Source: Amycolatopsis anabasis (GTDB lineage Bacteria; Actinomycetota; Actinomycetes; Mycobacteriales; Pseudonocardiaceae). From it: DNA of 60,322 nt. The position numbers and the translations under genes are program-made. Position 1 is the first letter of the stretch. Each line of letters starts with the position of its first letter. Below, in pieces: positions 1 to 8,443 of the stretch. The DNA is taken from positions 1 through 60,322 of the forward strand of contig NZ_VTHK01000028.1 in NCBI RefSeq assembly GCF_009765355.1, in the 5' to 3' direction. The notes under the pieces were generated by a model that saw only the letters and a program-made list of their open reading frames with translations, was not told the DNA's origin and did not search any database.

Positions 1-111
1 AGTTGCTGGTATCCGGTCGATCCTTTGCGTGACGACGTCGTCCCATATCCGGCGGAAGCACTCCGCCTGATCAACAAAGGCGAAATCCTCGTCACGCACG
101 GTTGGGCTTAA
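1..111 (+). CDS. 3' end of an unidentified gene (partial)
   Basis: The first reading frame is open from the window edge to a TAA at 109-111 and gives 36 residues ending NKGEILVTHGWA. The peptide is mixed in composition and looks like a real C-terminus, but it is too short to assign to a family. The gene starts outside the window. Confidence 0.4.
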   Translation, partial: SCWYPVDPLRDDVVPYPAEALRLINKGEILVTHGWA

Positions 112-247
112 AGGCTGGCCAGCAGGGTTTTTCACTGGAGGGGGCTTGAATCTCCGCTTCGCGGCATGCGGACATCGAGCCAACCTCCACAGTCACGTGG
201 CAGTATTTGTGTGGACGTGGTCCCAGTATGGTGTCCACAGTGGGAGC

Positions 248-1024
248 ATGGAACACCACACCAGGCGGAATCGGATCGCGTGGGATGCTGCGTCGGAGAA
301 GCACGTCCGCGAGTACCAGGAACTGTTGGGTCAAGCCAAGAAACAGTCTTCGCTCTTCGAACGTGAACTCGACCTCCTACGGCCAATACTCGTGTCGTCG
401 CCCACGGTAGTACACCTGCAAAGCGGGCATGGCTTGGACGACGTCGCCCTGGTCGCTGCGGGTGCCCGATCTGTGGTTGGTGTCGATTTCAGCGAGGTCG
501 CATCGATCGCGGCGCAACGTCGAGCGGACGAGTTGGGGGTGGCCTGCCGCTATGTGGTCGCCGAGTTGCCAGGTGCTCCATTGCGTGACGAGTGTGCTGA
601 CCTGGTCTACACCGGCAAGGGAGCGTTGATCTGGATGCCGGATCTGCGGGTGTGGGCCAAAGACGCGGCTCGCCTGTTGCGACCAGCGGGGCATCTATTC
701 ATCTACGAGGCTCATCCCGCAGTGCCGCTGTGGACCTGGGACGAGGACGAGCCCCGGATTCGCCCTGACCGCAGTTACTTCGAACGCTCCCACATCAACG
801 ACACGTTCCCCGCCCACGGTGCGGTGGAGTGGCAGGCGACCCTGGGAGAGATCATCAACGCGGTGATCTCGACTGGTTTAGAGCTGCAGTACGTCGCGGA
901 ATACGCCGAGCCCTTCTGGCGACCGGGCAAAGTCGCAGCGGCAGCGTGGCGAGGGCAGCTGCCGAATTCGTTCGCGCTCGTCGCCCGACGAAGGGATCCC
1001 ACCTCCGCCGTCGGGAATCGGTGA
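248..1024 (+). CDS. class I SAM-dependent methyltransferase
   Basis: The 258-residue product has a Rossmann methyltransferase core. Motif I is VVHLQSGHGLDD near residues 55-66, followed by an acidic strand end in GVDFSE, and a post-core ADLVYTGKGALIWM segment typical of SAM methyltransferases. The HLQSGHG version of motif I, in place of the usual GxGxG, recurs in a subgroup of bacterial small-molecule methyltransferases. The frame is open from a TTG at 146, but the ATG at 248 has a GGGAG upstream and begins the methyltransferase-like sequence. No substrate can be deduced. The gene stands alone between a partial gene and a broken HNH gene. Confidence 0.75.
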   Translation: MEHHTRRNRIAWDAASEKHVREYQELLGQAKKQSSLFERELDLLRPILVSSPTVVHLQSGHGLDDVALVAAGARSVVGVDFSEVASIAAQRRADELGVACRYVVAELPGAPLRDECADLVYTGKGALIWMPDLRVWAKDAARLLRPAGHLFIYEAHPAVPLWTWDEDEPRIRPDRSYFERSHINDTFPAHGAVEWQATLGEIINAVISTGLELQYVAEYAEPFWRPGKVAAAAWRGQLPNSFALVARRRDPTSAVGNR

Positions 1025-1049
1025 CCGAAGCGGGTACGCGCACATAGGC

Positions 1050-1400
1050 ATGGACGTTGGCCAATGCTGCGGTGGTCGGCGTGGGAAGAAACTCTCTGTT
1101 GTCGGCACCGAGGTCTACCATTACGACGTGCCACAGGACCGTCCGCCGATCCCCGCCGAAATGCGCCGCGCGATCTTGGTCGAGGCAGGTCACTGGTGCG
1201 CCATTCCCACCTGTCGGCAGTACCCCGTTGACGTTGATCACATCGTCGACTGGGTGAAAGTACGGCGGCACGAGTTCGACAACCTGATCGCCCTATGCCC
1301 GAGGTCCATCGTAGGGCTCGCCACTGGGCTATGCGCTCGGCACCACCCAACCCGACGCCTAGGGGGCTCGGTGGCGTCAGTTACTCCGAGTAGCTGTTAG
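1050..1400 (+). pseudogene. HNH endonuclease fragment
   Basis: The segment encodes RPPIPAEMRRAILVEAGHWC, a CRQYP turn, DVDHIVDW and FDNLIALCP, matching the first half of a small HNH nuclease (paired cysteines, the DHI histidine, the NLI..C helix). After IALCP the sequence loses the expected zinc-binding second half and runs into unrelated residues before a stop. The natural start is uncertain: ATG at 1050, or a GTG near 1129 directly before the conserved part. I read it as a decayed nuclease, possibly the relic of an older toxin or a 13E12-type element. Confidence 0.5.
1378..1396. promoter_or_regulatory. imperfect palindrome with TACTCNGAGTA core
   Basis: The sequence is an inverted repeat with a central C and one mismatched pair; its core TACTCCGAGTA at 1382-1392 matches the core of the perfect palindrome at 17299-17315. 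It could be an operator, but no clear promoter or intact gene adjoins it here. Confidence 0.25.
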
Positions 1401-2104
1401 CATGCCTACTTGGCGAGCCGGCAAATGCGGACGCTGGAGGGATGGCCGCTCGCCTCGGCGCTTTACCTCAAGATGTCGACGTTCGCGGCCACGGACTATC
1501 CGGCAACAGAGTCGTACGTCCACAGCAGAGCTGCGCGTAGGCTGCGGAGCACCTGTTCATCATCCGTCTCGCCGGGATCATCCCCCAGGGGAATCCACTC
1601 CTCGGCGACCGCGCGGCCGTGGAGTGTGCGGGTGATGAGCAGCCCGGAGTAGTCGAGACATTCCCCGCCGAGGGGCACTCCTCGAGTGCTCGATGCGAGA
1701 TCCATACCTCGGCCGCGGCGCGGCCGAGCGGCTGGTCGAGAGCGGAGCCCGTCGAACATTAGGGCTCACCTGGTCTTTCTTGGAGATCATGCAGGTCTTT
1801 CCGGACTAGTCGAGCCGCCGCAATGGGGTGTTACGTCTGGTCGATCGGAGTGTTTGTCGGATCACCATGTTGGTGGGCTGCGACGTGGTGGAGCCGGACA
1901 CATGGAAGTCGGGTCAAGTGCGACGGCATGGACAGCCGATACATCTGCTCGCTCACTAGTCCAACTGAGCGAGATCTGCTCTCGGTATAGCTGCTGCCCT
2001 GCGGCTCCTGAACGACTTTCACGGTCAGCGACCACGCGACCACGGAAGCCTCTATCTTGGTCAGCGGCGGGTGCGGCGGTGGCAGACAGAAAGAGGGAGA
2101 TTGC
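1401..2104. other. stretch without a supported gene
   Basis: Several short open frames cross this segment, but none has a good ribosome binding site or recognisable motif. The most protein-like is on the minus strand (1496-1759), ending in LITRTLHGRAVAEEWIPLGD and further acidic residues. It may be the tail of a decayed gene. I cannot support a call. Confidence 0.3.
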
Positions 2105-2431
2105 GTGGCGCTGGACGGATCCGGGTTCCATGTCGAGATCGAGGTGCTGGAGGGCGCTGCGAAGGCGATGGGGGAGATCACCGCCAAGCAGGACAACTTC
2201 GATCTGCGCGGGCTGTGCGGCGAGGAGTCCGAGGTTGGCCACGCGACCATGCACGCTGCGCTGGGAAACTTCTGCGGGAAGCTGAGCGAGAGTATGGGCA
2301 TTCTCTCCGACAAGGCGGAGGACATGCGCGGAGGTCTGGAGACCGCCGCGAGGATCTACCGCGAGCACGAACACGACACCAAACAGAGCCTGACCGCCGA
2401 CCCGGCCGTCGAGGCCATGGAAGACCTGTAG
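2105..2431 (+). CDS. EspC/WXG100-like small helical protein
   Basis: The GTG at 2105 follows AGAGGGAG and gives a 108-residue, acidic, largely helical protein (FHVEIEVLEGAAKAMGEI ... ETAARIYREHEHDTKQSL). Size, helix-turn-helix layout and position directly before a large toxin with a WXG-like head are typical of EspC/WXG100-like partners of type VII (ESX) substrates in actinobacteria. It ends 13 bases before the toxin gene, so the two are probably co-transcribed and co-secreted. No WxG tripeptide is present. Its role as secretion partner or chaperone is inferred from context. Confidence 0.6.
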   Translation: MALDGSGFHVEIEVLEGAAKAMGEITAKQDNFDLRGLCGEESEVGHATMHAALGNFCGKLSESMGILSDKAEDMRGGLETAARIYREHEHDTKQSLTADPAVEAMEDL

Positions 2432-2444
2432 GGGGCCGGGCTTC

Positions 2445-3602
2445 ATGGTCGATCGGAAGGAATTGGGCGAGGCTACGACCCGGGAAGAGCTGATACCTGG
2501 GAGCCCGGAGGCGCTGTACAAGAACGCTGAAGTGCTGCGGGACCGGGCGATCGATGTTACCGCCGATGGCGAGGCGCTCAAGCGCATCGATGTCGGGGCC
2601 TGGCGGGGCCCGGCCTACGACGCGTACGCCGAGGAGAACGAACTCGAGGTTCCCAAGTGGCTCAAGACCGGCGATGCGCTGGCCTACGGAGCGCAGGCGG
2701 TGGAGAACTACGCCAACTGCCTGGGCTGGGCGCAGATGCAGGCGGAGCAGGCCCTTGAGCTGTACAACCGCGGCCAGACCCTCACACAGCAGGCGAACGC
2801 CGCGCATAACCACGCCGTGGCGGAGGCCAGCGCACAGACCCAGGCCAACGCGGGCCGCGGTGACCCCACCGTGGTACAGCCACCGCCATTCAACGATACC
2901 GGTGAGGAATACCGACAGGCCGCTCGCGAGATCCTTGACCGCGCCCGCCACCAGCTAGATCAAGTCGCTGACGAGTCCGCCAACGCGCTCAACGAGCTGG
3001 CCGCGGCCGCGCCCTCCGAAGACGACGAGGAAACCACCGCCTCGAAGGTGGGCCATACGATCCTGGACGGCCTCGGGATGATCCCGGTCGTCGGCGAGCT
3101 GGCCGACGGCGCGAACGCCGCGTGGCATGCGCTGCAGGGCCACGCTGGCGAAGCAGCCCTGTCGGGGGCGGCGGCAATCCCCATCGCCGGCTGGGCTGCT
3201 GGAGCGGGCAAGATAGGCAAGGCTATCGGCAAGGCGCTTGAGAAAGGTGAGAAGGCCCGGTTCGGCTGGTCGTCGCGCATCGGCAAGGGGGCATACAGGG
3301 ATAATTTTTTCGATCAGTACCCTGAGCTTAGGGGGCAGGTTGAGGTTCATCATGCCGTTGAGCAGCAAGTAATCACGAAAAAGTATCCACACTTGGATAT
3401 CAGCTTGCATGAGATGCATTCCCTCGACAATTTGCGAGGGATTCCGAATGACGTGAAGGGAGTGCTGCATCGAGGTCAGATACGTGGAGAATGGGACGAA
3501 TTCTACCGCGAGAATCCCGGGGCCACGAAGCAAGACCTGCTAGACTTTGCGACCAAGGTTGACGAAAAGTTCGGCCATCTGTTCCGGCCGCCTGTGCGTT
3601 GA
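2445..3602 (+). CDS. T7SS-type polymorphic toxin with C-terminal HNH/EndoVII-like nuclease
   Basis: This 385-residue protein has three parts. Residues 1-190 are helical with VGAWRGPAYDAYAEE, a WxG-type module used for type VII export. Residues about 195-260 form a hydrophobic Gly/Ala-rich pretoxin segment (GLGMIPVVGELADGANAAWH). Residues about 290-385 are a toxin tip with VEVHHAVEQQ, LHEMHSLDNLRGIPN and EFYRENPGATKQDLLDFA. The paired histidines and NLRGIPN resemble the HNH/endonuclease VII-fold toxin families (LHH/SHH types); I cannot choose among them. The toxin-encoding end is visibly AT-richer than the 5' part, as expected for exchangeable tips. The immunity gene follows six bases after the stop. 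Confidence 0.8.
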   Translation: MVDRKELGEATTREELIPGSPEALYKNAEVLRDRAIDVTADGEALKRIDVGAWRGPAYDAYAEENELEVPKWLKTGDALAYGAQAVENYANCLGWAQMQAEQALELYNRGQTLTQQANAAHNHAVAEASAQTQANAGRGDPTVVQPPPFNDTGEEYRQAAREILDRARHQLDQVADESANALNELAAAAPSEDDEETTASKVGHTILDGLGMIPVVGELADGANAAWHALQGHAGEAALSGAAAIPIAGWAAGAGKIGKAIGKALEKGEKARFGWSSRIGKGAYRDNFFDQYPELRGQVEVHHAVEQQVITKKYPHLDISLHEMHSLDNLRGIPNDVKGVLHRGQIRGEWDEFYRENPGATKQDLLDFATKVDEKFGHLFRPPVR

Positions 3603-3608
3603 GAGGTT

Positions 3609-4055
3609 ATGATGTATTACCTGGTTAAGCCAGAGGTTGCTGGCGAAATGGGAGAAGGGACAGTGCTGGATCACAGCACGCACCCTCCGAGGGTTGACAG
3701 GCTCGAATACGAAATCGGGGGATGGCTCGGCAGTGATCTCATGACCACTTTCCCCTGCTTTATCGTGACTGAAACACTCGCTGAAAAGCTGACAGCTTCC
3801 GGGCTTGGTAGCTTTGAGTTGCGAGATGTTGAGATCACCATCTCGCCAGAAGGTGAGACAGCACTGCAGGTCATGGGATTCAGTGAGTTTCCCAAGTGCA
3901 AGTGGTTCTATGTGACGGGGACGGCCGGGCATGACGACTTCGGTGTCACACAGAAAGCGAGGTTGATTGTTTCCGATCGCGGCCTGGAGGTCGTGCGTCA
4001 AGGTCGGATAGAATATGTCGCAATCGAAGAGTATAATCCTGAAATACATACATAG
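3609..4055 (+). CDS. probable immunity protein for the adjacent nuclease toxin
   Basis: The 148-residue soluble acidic protein starts six bases after the toxin stop with GAGAGG as ribosome binding site; a second in-frame ATG follows at once. Landmarks are YYLVKPEVAGEMGEG, LTGSD-type spacing in GGWLGSDLMTTFPCFIVTE, DDFGVTQKARLIVSDRGL and the terminal IEEYNPEIHT. No signal peptide or membrane segment is visible, which fits a cytoplasmic antitoxin. Base composition is low in GC like the toxin tip. The assignment rests on position and composition. A remnant with the same C-terminal motif follows at 4214-4417. Confidence 0.65.
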   Translation: MMYYLVKPEVAGEMGEGTVLDHSTHPPRVDRLEYEIGGWLGSDLMTTFPCFIVTETLAEKLTASGLGSFELRDVEITISPEGETALQVMGFSEFPKCKWFYVTGTAGHDDFGVTQKARLIVSDRGLEVVRQGRIEYVAIEEYNPEIHT

Positions 4056-4213
4056 AATTGCTGCCATGTCCGCGACGGCCAGAGACTGTCGGGTGTTCGG
4101 AACAACCGAACCCCGATCCAGTTACCGGGTAGTCGTCCGGTCTCACGGGCGCACGATTGTTGATGATCAGTTGAAACCTACAGTCGGCGTGGGTGGCCCA
4201 GGGTAAGTGAACA

Positions 4214-4417
4214 TGAGGAAACCGTTCCAGGGCGTGGCTACGCGCCACAACGACCGCGAGGCTCGTCGGCGCGCACGAGTTGAACCCTCACCATCCCAGC
4301 GAGCACGGCCGCATCACCGCCCTTACCGACGTCGCTTGCCGAGTGCTAGGGGGCTTGCGCCAGGGCCGGATCTACCACGCCGATCTTGAGGAATACAACC
4401 CCGAGGCGCACAAGTAG
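4214..4417 (+). pseudogene. remnant of a second immunity gene
   Basis: An open frame without its own start ends in GGLRQGRIYHADLEEYNPEA and HK. This lines up with the end of the intact immunity protein just upstream (EVVRQGRIEYVAIEEYNPEI). Only the last 20-odd codons are clearly related; upstream the frame meets TGA codons near 4208 and 4214. I interpret it as an orphan immunity gene left by toxin-tip exchange, now decayed. Confidence 0.5.
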
Positions 4418-4486
4418 ACCTCGCGTTCTATCGGTGCGTGCGCCCGCCTGTGTTTGCCCGAGCGGGAGTATGACGACCACCAACGT

Positions 4487-5119
4487 TTAGCCCTCTGGGA
4501 TCTGGGCCCACACGCGGGCAGCAGCTTCGCGTAGCTCCGCTGGACCGTGTTCGCTCCACCCCTGGAATTTCCCTGCTAGCTCGGCGATCAGAGCGCGGTG
4601 TTCTGGTCGCTCGTCGGTGTGGGCCAGCGCCCATAGCAGCCCCCGAACCGCAGCGGTCGTGTCAGCATCAACCGACCGGTACGAATTCAAATGCCGAACC
4701 AAGCCCCAGAACATCCCCCCGACACCAGGACGGAGCCGCACATCCGCCGGTAGCTCAGGCGGAATCCAACGCAACAGCCCGCGCAGAGCCGGGACGAGGA
4801 ACGCCGCGACGAAACAGATCAACGCAGCGATACCGATCGCTCCGATGGACCGCAGCCAAAAGGCCACCGCCACGAGCGCACCAATGATCAGCAGGACGAC
4901 GACCGCACCTGTGATGTAGGCGCGCTGCAGTGCAGGCCGAAAATGCCACTCCTCCACAGCGTCGGACCGCTGGTTGGCAGCAGCCTGGTCCAGACGCGGG
5001 TCGACGACCGCCAGCCGCCACGGTTCGTCGAGTATTACGCCCCACCAGCTAAACACCGGACGTGCCTGCTCCCACGGCGGCATCGGACCAACACGCTTAC
5101 CCGCGCTGCCTTCGATCAT
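4487..5119 (-). CDS. two-helix membrane protein of unknown function
   Basis: The 210-residue product has two adjacent membrane helices near residues 70-115 (ITGAVVVLLIIGALVAVAFW and IGIAALICFVAAFLVPALRG), a soluble N-terminal part rich in Trp and Pro, and a helical C-terminal domain. I do not recognise the family. The start at 5119 is the first ATG; an internal ATG at 5083 is also possible because neither has a strong ribosome binding site. It faces the toxin/immunity cluster tail to tail. Confidence 0.6.
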   Translation of the reverse strand: MIEGSAGKRVGPMPPWEQARPVFSWWGVILDEPWRLAVVDPRLDQAAANQRSDAVEEWHFRPALQRAYITGAVVVLLIIGALVAVAFWLRSIGAIGIAALICFVAAFLVPALRGLLRWIPPELPADVRLRPGVGGMFWGLVRHLNSYRSVDADTTAAVRGLLWALAHTDERPEHRALIAELAGKFQGWSEHGPAELREAAARVWAQIPEG

Positions 5120-5190
5120 CGCTGGTTCGTCCTCGTGGTTCTAATGTGGATTCCGAATGCGACAGGAGTCGGAACCTCCGGTTCCTGCGG

Positions 5191-5907
5191 TCAATACACG
5201 TAGGTGGCGAGCAGGGCGTGTGAGGTAGTGGCCTGGTCGCCGTAGATCGCGTAGTGCCAGTCCAGAGCTAGACGTCGGAACGCGCTTTCGTCTTCGTCGG
5301 TCAGCTGCACTGGCTCGCCGGCAGGAGTGGTGTCGATCCGAGCGAGTAATCGCGCTGTATCGGCGACCGGAACGCCCTCGGCCGCGGGCCGGTGGTCGGC
5401 GTGGATCGGGGTGGTGGCGATGGCGACTTCGACCACGGCGAGCAGTTTCCGGAACGTGCGGTAACTGGCGTCGACCAACCCCTCGTACTCCTCGACGGTG
5501 GCCAGGTAGTCAGCCAGGTCAGCGAGTACGGCGGGACGATCTGGCTCGGCCGCGCGGATCAGCAGGGCTCGGGCCGCCACGAGCGTGTCGATCTGCGCGC
5601 GGGTGGCAGTTGAGACATAGAGGCCCATGTGCTGGTAATTGCCGTAGCGCACGTCAAGCGCGGTGCTGCGCTGCTCGTCGCCGAGGTGGCGGGCCCAGTT
5701 GCCGAAGATCGTGGTCCAGGCGTTGACTGGCTCGGTGGTCGTCATCTCGGCGGGCAGTTGCCACATCTCGACGCCCGGATCGTAGGTAGCCGGGTCGGCG
5801 GTGGATCGTAGGACGTGAAGGAACTCCTCCGCACCGCAAGCGGCGCGGGTTAGTTCTGGGTGGTCCGGAATGAGGATTCGCACCGGATTGGTGATATTGC
5901 TGATCAT
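5191..5907 (-). CDS. hypothetical protein downstream of the rep-xis pair
   Basis: The 238-residue protein starts at 5907 with GAGG eight bases upstream; 39 extra in-frame codons upstream are Arg-rich and probably untranslated. It is helical and acidic (ILIPDHPELTRAACGAEEFL ... EEYEGLVDASYRTFRKLL) with no membrane segment. I do not recognise a domain. It lies 70 bases after the excisionase-like gene on the same strand, so it may belong to the replication/excision transcript. Confidence 0.6.
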   Translation of the reverse strand: MISNITNPVRILIPDHPELTRAACGAEEFLHVLRSTADPATYDPGVEMWQLPAEMTTTEPVNAWTTIFGNWARHLGDEQRSTALDVRYGNYQHMGLYVSTATRAQIDTLVAARALLIRAAEPDRPAVLADLADYLATVEEYEGLVDASYRTFRKLLAVVEVAIATTPIHADHRPAAEGVPVADTARLLARIDTTPAGEPVQLTDEDESAFRRLALDWHYAIYGDQATTSHALLATYVY

Positions 5908-5977
5908 TGGTCTGCCTCGGGTGCGGTACGGGCGGGGACAGCGACATGTCCGGCGGTGCGTCGAGCGGTGCCGTCGT

Positions 5978-6226
5978 CTAGTTCTCGGGCGTTCCCGGAG
6001 TGAAATCGGCAGCGTCCACGACACGTTGCCCGTCGACCGCTGCCTCCTCTATGTCGTCAATGGCGCGTGCTGGAATCACGAACCTGCCGCGGATCTTGAC
6101 GGCGGGAAACTCGTCGTCGCCGATCGCCCGGTAGATCGTCATGTCCGAAATACCAAGGATGTCGGCTACCTGGCTGACCCCGTAAAACTTCGGGGGTGTG
6201 GGTGAGTCCTTCTTCGCGTGCTTCAT
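5978..6226 (-). CDS. excisionase-like helix-turn-helix protein
   Basis: The 82-residue product carries YGVSQVADILGISDMTIYRA followed by FPAVKIRGRFVIPARAID. This is the winged helix of MerR/excisionase-type small DNA-binding proteins: a recognition helix with TIYR and a wing strand with the R-x-R-F-x-I-P pattern. In actinomycete mobile elements such proteins act as Xis or as regulators of replication genes. The ATG at 6226 overlaps the rep stop codon by four bases and has AGAGGA upstream, so translation is coupled to rep. No integrase is nearby, so a purely regulatory role is possible. Confidence 0.75.
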   Translation of the reverse strand: MKHAKKDSPTPPKFYGVSQVADILGISDMTIYRAIGDDEFPAVKIRGRFVIPARAIDDIEEAAVDGQRVVDAADFTPGTPEN

Positions 6227-8148
6227 GGGCTTTGTCCTCTGTGGATGGAGGAGGCTCCGGCCGTTGCGTTGTCTGGTGGGCGTGCTGGTCGGGGCGGACA
6301 GCGGCGCCCTCCCCTGCAACCGCTGGCCGCGTCCCTGACATCCCGCCTTGAGGTGGAGTCAAGTGTTGACTTTATATGCCAAGAGTGCCGTGAATGGTTA
6401 GAAAAGTCAACAGATGTAGTCGATTGCAGGCGAAGGGGTGTGTGAGTGCTCCGGGGCGCGTGCTGGCGCGGCGCCGGTGGGTGATCAGAGTGCGCGGTGA
6501 TGGTGCTGGGTAGCGGTGCGGCGAGAAGATCGTTTGCCGAGCGTGGTGGGTCGACCGGACCTGGCCATCGCGTGTTCCGGCGGGCTTCGACTGCGGCCTG
6601 GTCGGCGGGCGGTTGTGCGCCTGCCGGACCTACTCGGGACTGGGAAGCTGATGACCTGGTTCGGTGTTGACGGCGCCAGCGGCGACGTTCGTCACGATGT
6701 TGGCGGAGCAGCCGTTCTGGATCAGCAGAGCCATGGACGGGGGTGTACGGAGTGGGGGAACGTTCTCGCAGGTGACGGTCAGCGATGGCTTGCAGCTCCT
6801 CTGTGAGTGTCCAGGCATCGGAGTCATGGGGGCCTCCCCGGTAGCTGTGGCTCCGGCGAATGAGGCCGAGCTTCTCGGCGGCGTCTCGTGCTCGGCGGAT
6901 CGTCTTCGGATCAAGGCGTGCTCGTTCCGCCCAGGCACGGACCGCGATCGACCCGTGGTCGAGGGCGATCGGCTCGACGAGAGCGTGGAGGGCTGCGAGA
7001 AGAGTCGTGAACTGGACCCCTCCTGGCAGGCGGCCGCGGGCGTCGGCGGACTCGGACGCGGCATCAAGGAGCGTGACCCGGACAGCTTCGATGCAGTACT
7101 GCAGGTCCGAAGCCCGAGCCGGGCGACCGATGAGGTCGGGCGGCCTGCTTGAACGGTGGACGCGGCGGCGCCGTGGGCGTTCGCGGCGAGCCTCCTCGAG
7201 TGCGGGAAGCCAGCGTTCGGCTCGCCACCGCTGTCGGCCGACCCGGTCGGCTTGCATGGGCGACGCCTCGCGGAAGTGCTTCCACGCTTGGTCTTCGGTG
7301 AGGCCGCGTTCGGCCGCGACGATGGTGGTGGCCGGCGCCCAGAACCACCGGCGCCACGCGTGCTGGCCCAACTCGTTGGCTTTGCTTCCAGCGGTATTCG
7401 CGGCGTTCCAGGCATCGATGGTGGACCACTGTGCGCGAGCGCGGGCGAGGGCATCACCGAACTCTCGCTCCGAGCGACTGTGCCGAGGCGGAGCCCGACG
7501 TGTGCAGCGCGGTCGTCGCGGCCGGGGGGCAGCGGAGCTAGGTTGCGCAGTTCGAGCGTGCGGCAGGCTGACGAGGTCAGCTGTAGTGAGGGTGCCGCCG
7601 AGCGTCGGCGCGGGGAGCCGATGACGATGTGCAGCGGTGAGCAGCCTCAGCGTCGAGCGCGCAGTGACCGACACGGCGTGGTGTGTGCCGATGAAGCGGG
7701 AGAGATTGAGGAACTCGCCCCGAAGCGGTGATGGTACGACGGTGATCAGATGGATGTGTCCAGGCCGGCCGGAGGCGCGTCGATACCAGGGCAGTCCGTG
7801 TCGGTCGCACCAGGAAACCAGATCGTCACTGACGGCTTGGCCCGCTTGTGGTTCGGCGCCGGTGTCATCGGGGTCAATGTCGACTCCAACTACGCCCGGC
7901 CGGAGGGTCCCGACGATCGCCACCGCGTCCGCCATCTCATCGATGCGCTGCCTCGCAGTGGCGAGAGTTGTTGTTGTGGACACCGCTTGGTTGTCGGTGT
8001 CGATGAGGATGAACGGTGGGCCGAAGAGTTCGGCGTCCAGCTCAGCCGTGAGCGCACCTTTTCCTGACTGGGCTTGAACGTTGGGCGGTGTCGATGGTGC
8101 TTGTGGAATGTCATCAGAGCGTGCGCTACCCTGGGAACAGCTGTGCAT
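6223..8148 (-). CDS. replication initiator with primase-polymerase domain
   Basis: The 641-residue protein has an archaeo-eukaryotic primase-type (prim-pol) N-terminal half: the metal-binding VDIDPDD near residues 89-95 and SGRPGHIHLI near 126-135, the catalytic DxD and sxH motifs. A basic Arg-rich linker follows, then a winged helix near residues 410-445 (WAERARLDPKTIRRARDAAE). That combination is usual for replication proteins of actinomycete plasmids and integrative elements. ATG at 8148 has GAGGGAAA upstream. The last 60-odd residues are low-complexity and contain the operator-like sites. The stop overlaps the xis start. Confidence 0.8.
   Translation of the reverse strand: MHSCSQGSARSDDIPQAPSTPPNVQAQSGKGALTAELDAELFGPPFILIDTDNQAVSTTTTLATARQRIDEMADAVAIVGTLRPGVVGVDIDPDDTGAEPQAGQAVSDDLVSWCDRHGLPWYRRASGRPGHIHLITVVPSPLRGEFLNLSRFIGTHHAVSVTARSTLRLLTAAHRHRLPAPTLGGTLTTADLVSLPHARTAQPSSAAPRPRRPRCTRRAPPRHSRSEREFGDALARARAQWSTIDAWNAANTAGSKANELGQHAWRRWFWAPATTIVAAERGLTEDQAWKHFREASPMQADRVGRQRWRAERWLPALEEARRERPRRRRVHRSSRPPDLIGRPARASDLQYCIEAVRVTLLDAASESADARGRLPGGVQFTTLLAALHALVEPIALDHGSIAVRAWAERARLDPKTIRRARDAAEKLGLIRRSHSYRGGPHDSDAWTLTEELQAIADRHLRERSPTPYTPVHGSADPERLLRQHRDERRRWRRQHRTRSSASQSRVGPAGAQPPADQAAVEARRNTRWPGPVDPPRSANDLLAAPLPSTITAHSDHPPAPRQHAPRSTHTPLRLQSTTSVDFSNHSRHSWHIKSTLDSTSRRDVRDAASGCRGGRRCPPRPARPPDNATAGASSIHRGQSP
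6357..6371. promoter_or_regulatory. perfect palindrome AGTCAA-GTG-TTGACT
   Basis: Two inverted 6-bp arms flank GTG. The arm AGTCAA is also the start of the recurring operator-like site 48 bases away. The palindrome lies in the poorly conserved 3' end of rep, upstream of xis, where a regulator could control xis separately. Confidence 0.45.
6405..6425. promoter_or_regulatory. shared operator-like site, copy A
   Basis: The site has the core AGTCAACAGATGTAG followed by TCGATT. It matches the sites at 17136 and 20167 at 19 of 21 positions each and is an imperfect dyad centred on ACAnnTGT. Here it sits inside the 3' end of rep, about 180 bases upstream of the excisionase-like start. Confidence 0.6.
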
Positions 8149-8266
8149 AGCGTTTCCCTCGTGTCCGCTGCTGTGAGCGACACCGGGGTAGCCGGAGTGG
8201 TATTCGGCCGTAGCAGTGACAAAGACCGGGATCCTGGCGGGGATACTCGGTCTCGGTGGTACCGAG

Positions 8267-8292
8267 CCCGCGCGACTTGTCGCGCGGGTTTT
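8267..8292 (+). terminator. intrinsic terminator pointing away from rep
   Basis: A perfect 10-bp stem (CCCGCGCGAC / GTCGCGCGGG) with a TT loop is followed by TTTT on the plus strand only. No plus-strand gene precedes it, so it would end a transcript running antisense to the rep leader and rep start. Confidence 0.6.
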
Positions 8293-8443
8293 GTTGCTAG
8301 TGGACGGTGTCGCCGTGTTGTTCAGTTCGCAGTGTTGGCGAGTCGGTGACCACCTCCCGATAGTCGATCTGTGGCCTGGGCGCGTATCGAGGGCCGTGAT
8401 CCTCGGTGCGCGCAGTGGCCGGGTTGGTCAGGCTGGCCCGCTG

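Noticed and set aside
6664..7731. Long plus-strand frames over the rep gene.
   Set aside because: They are opposite a coding frame with recognisable primase motifs and have no family signature.
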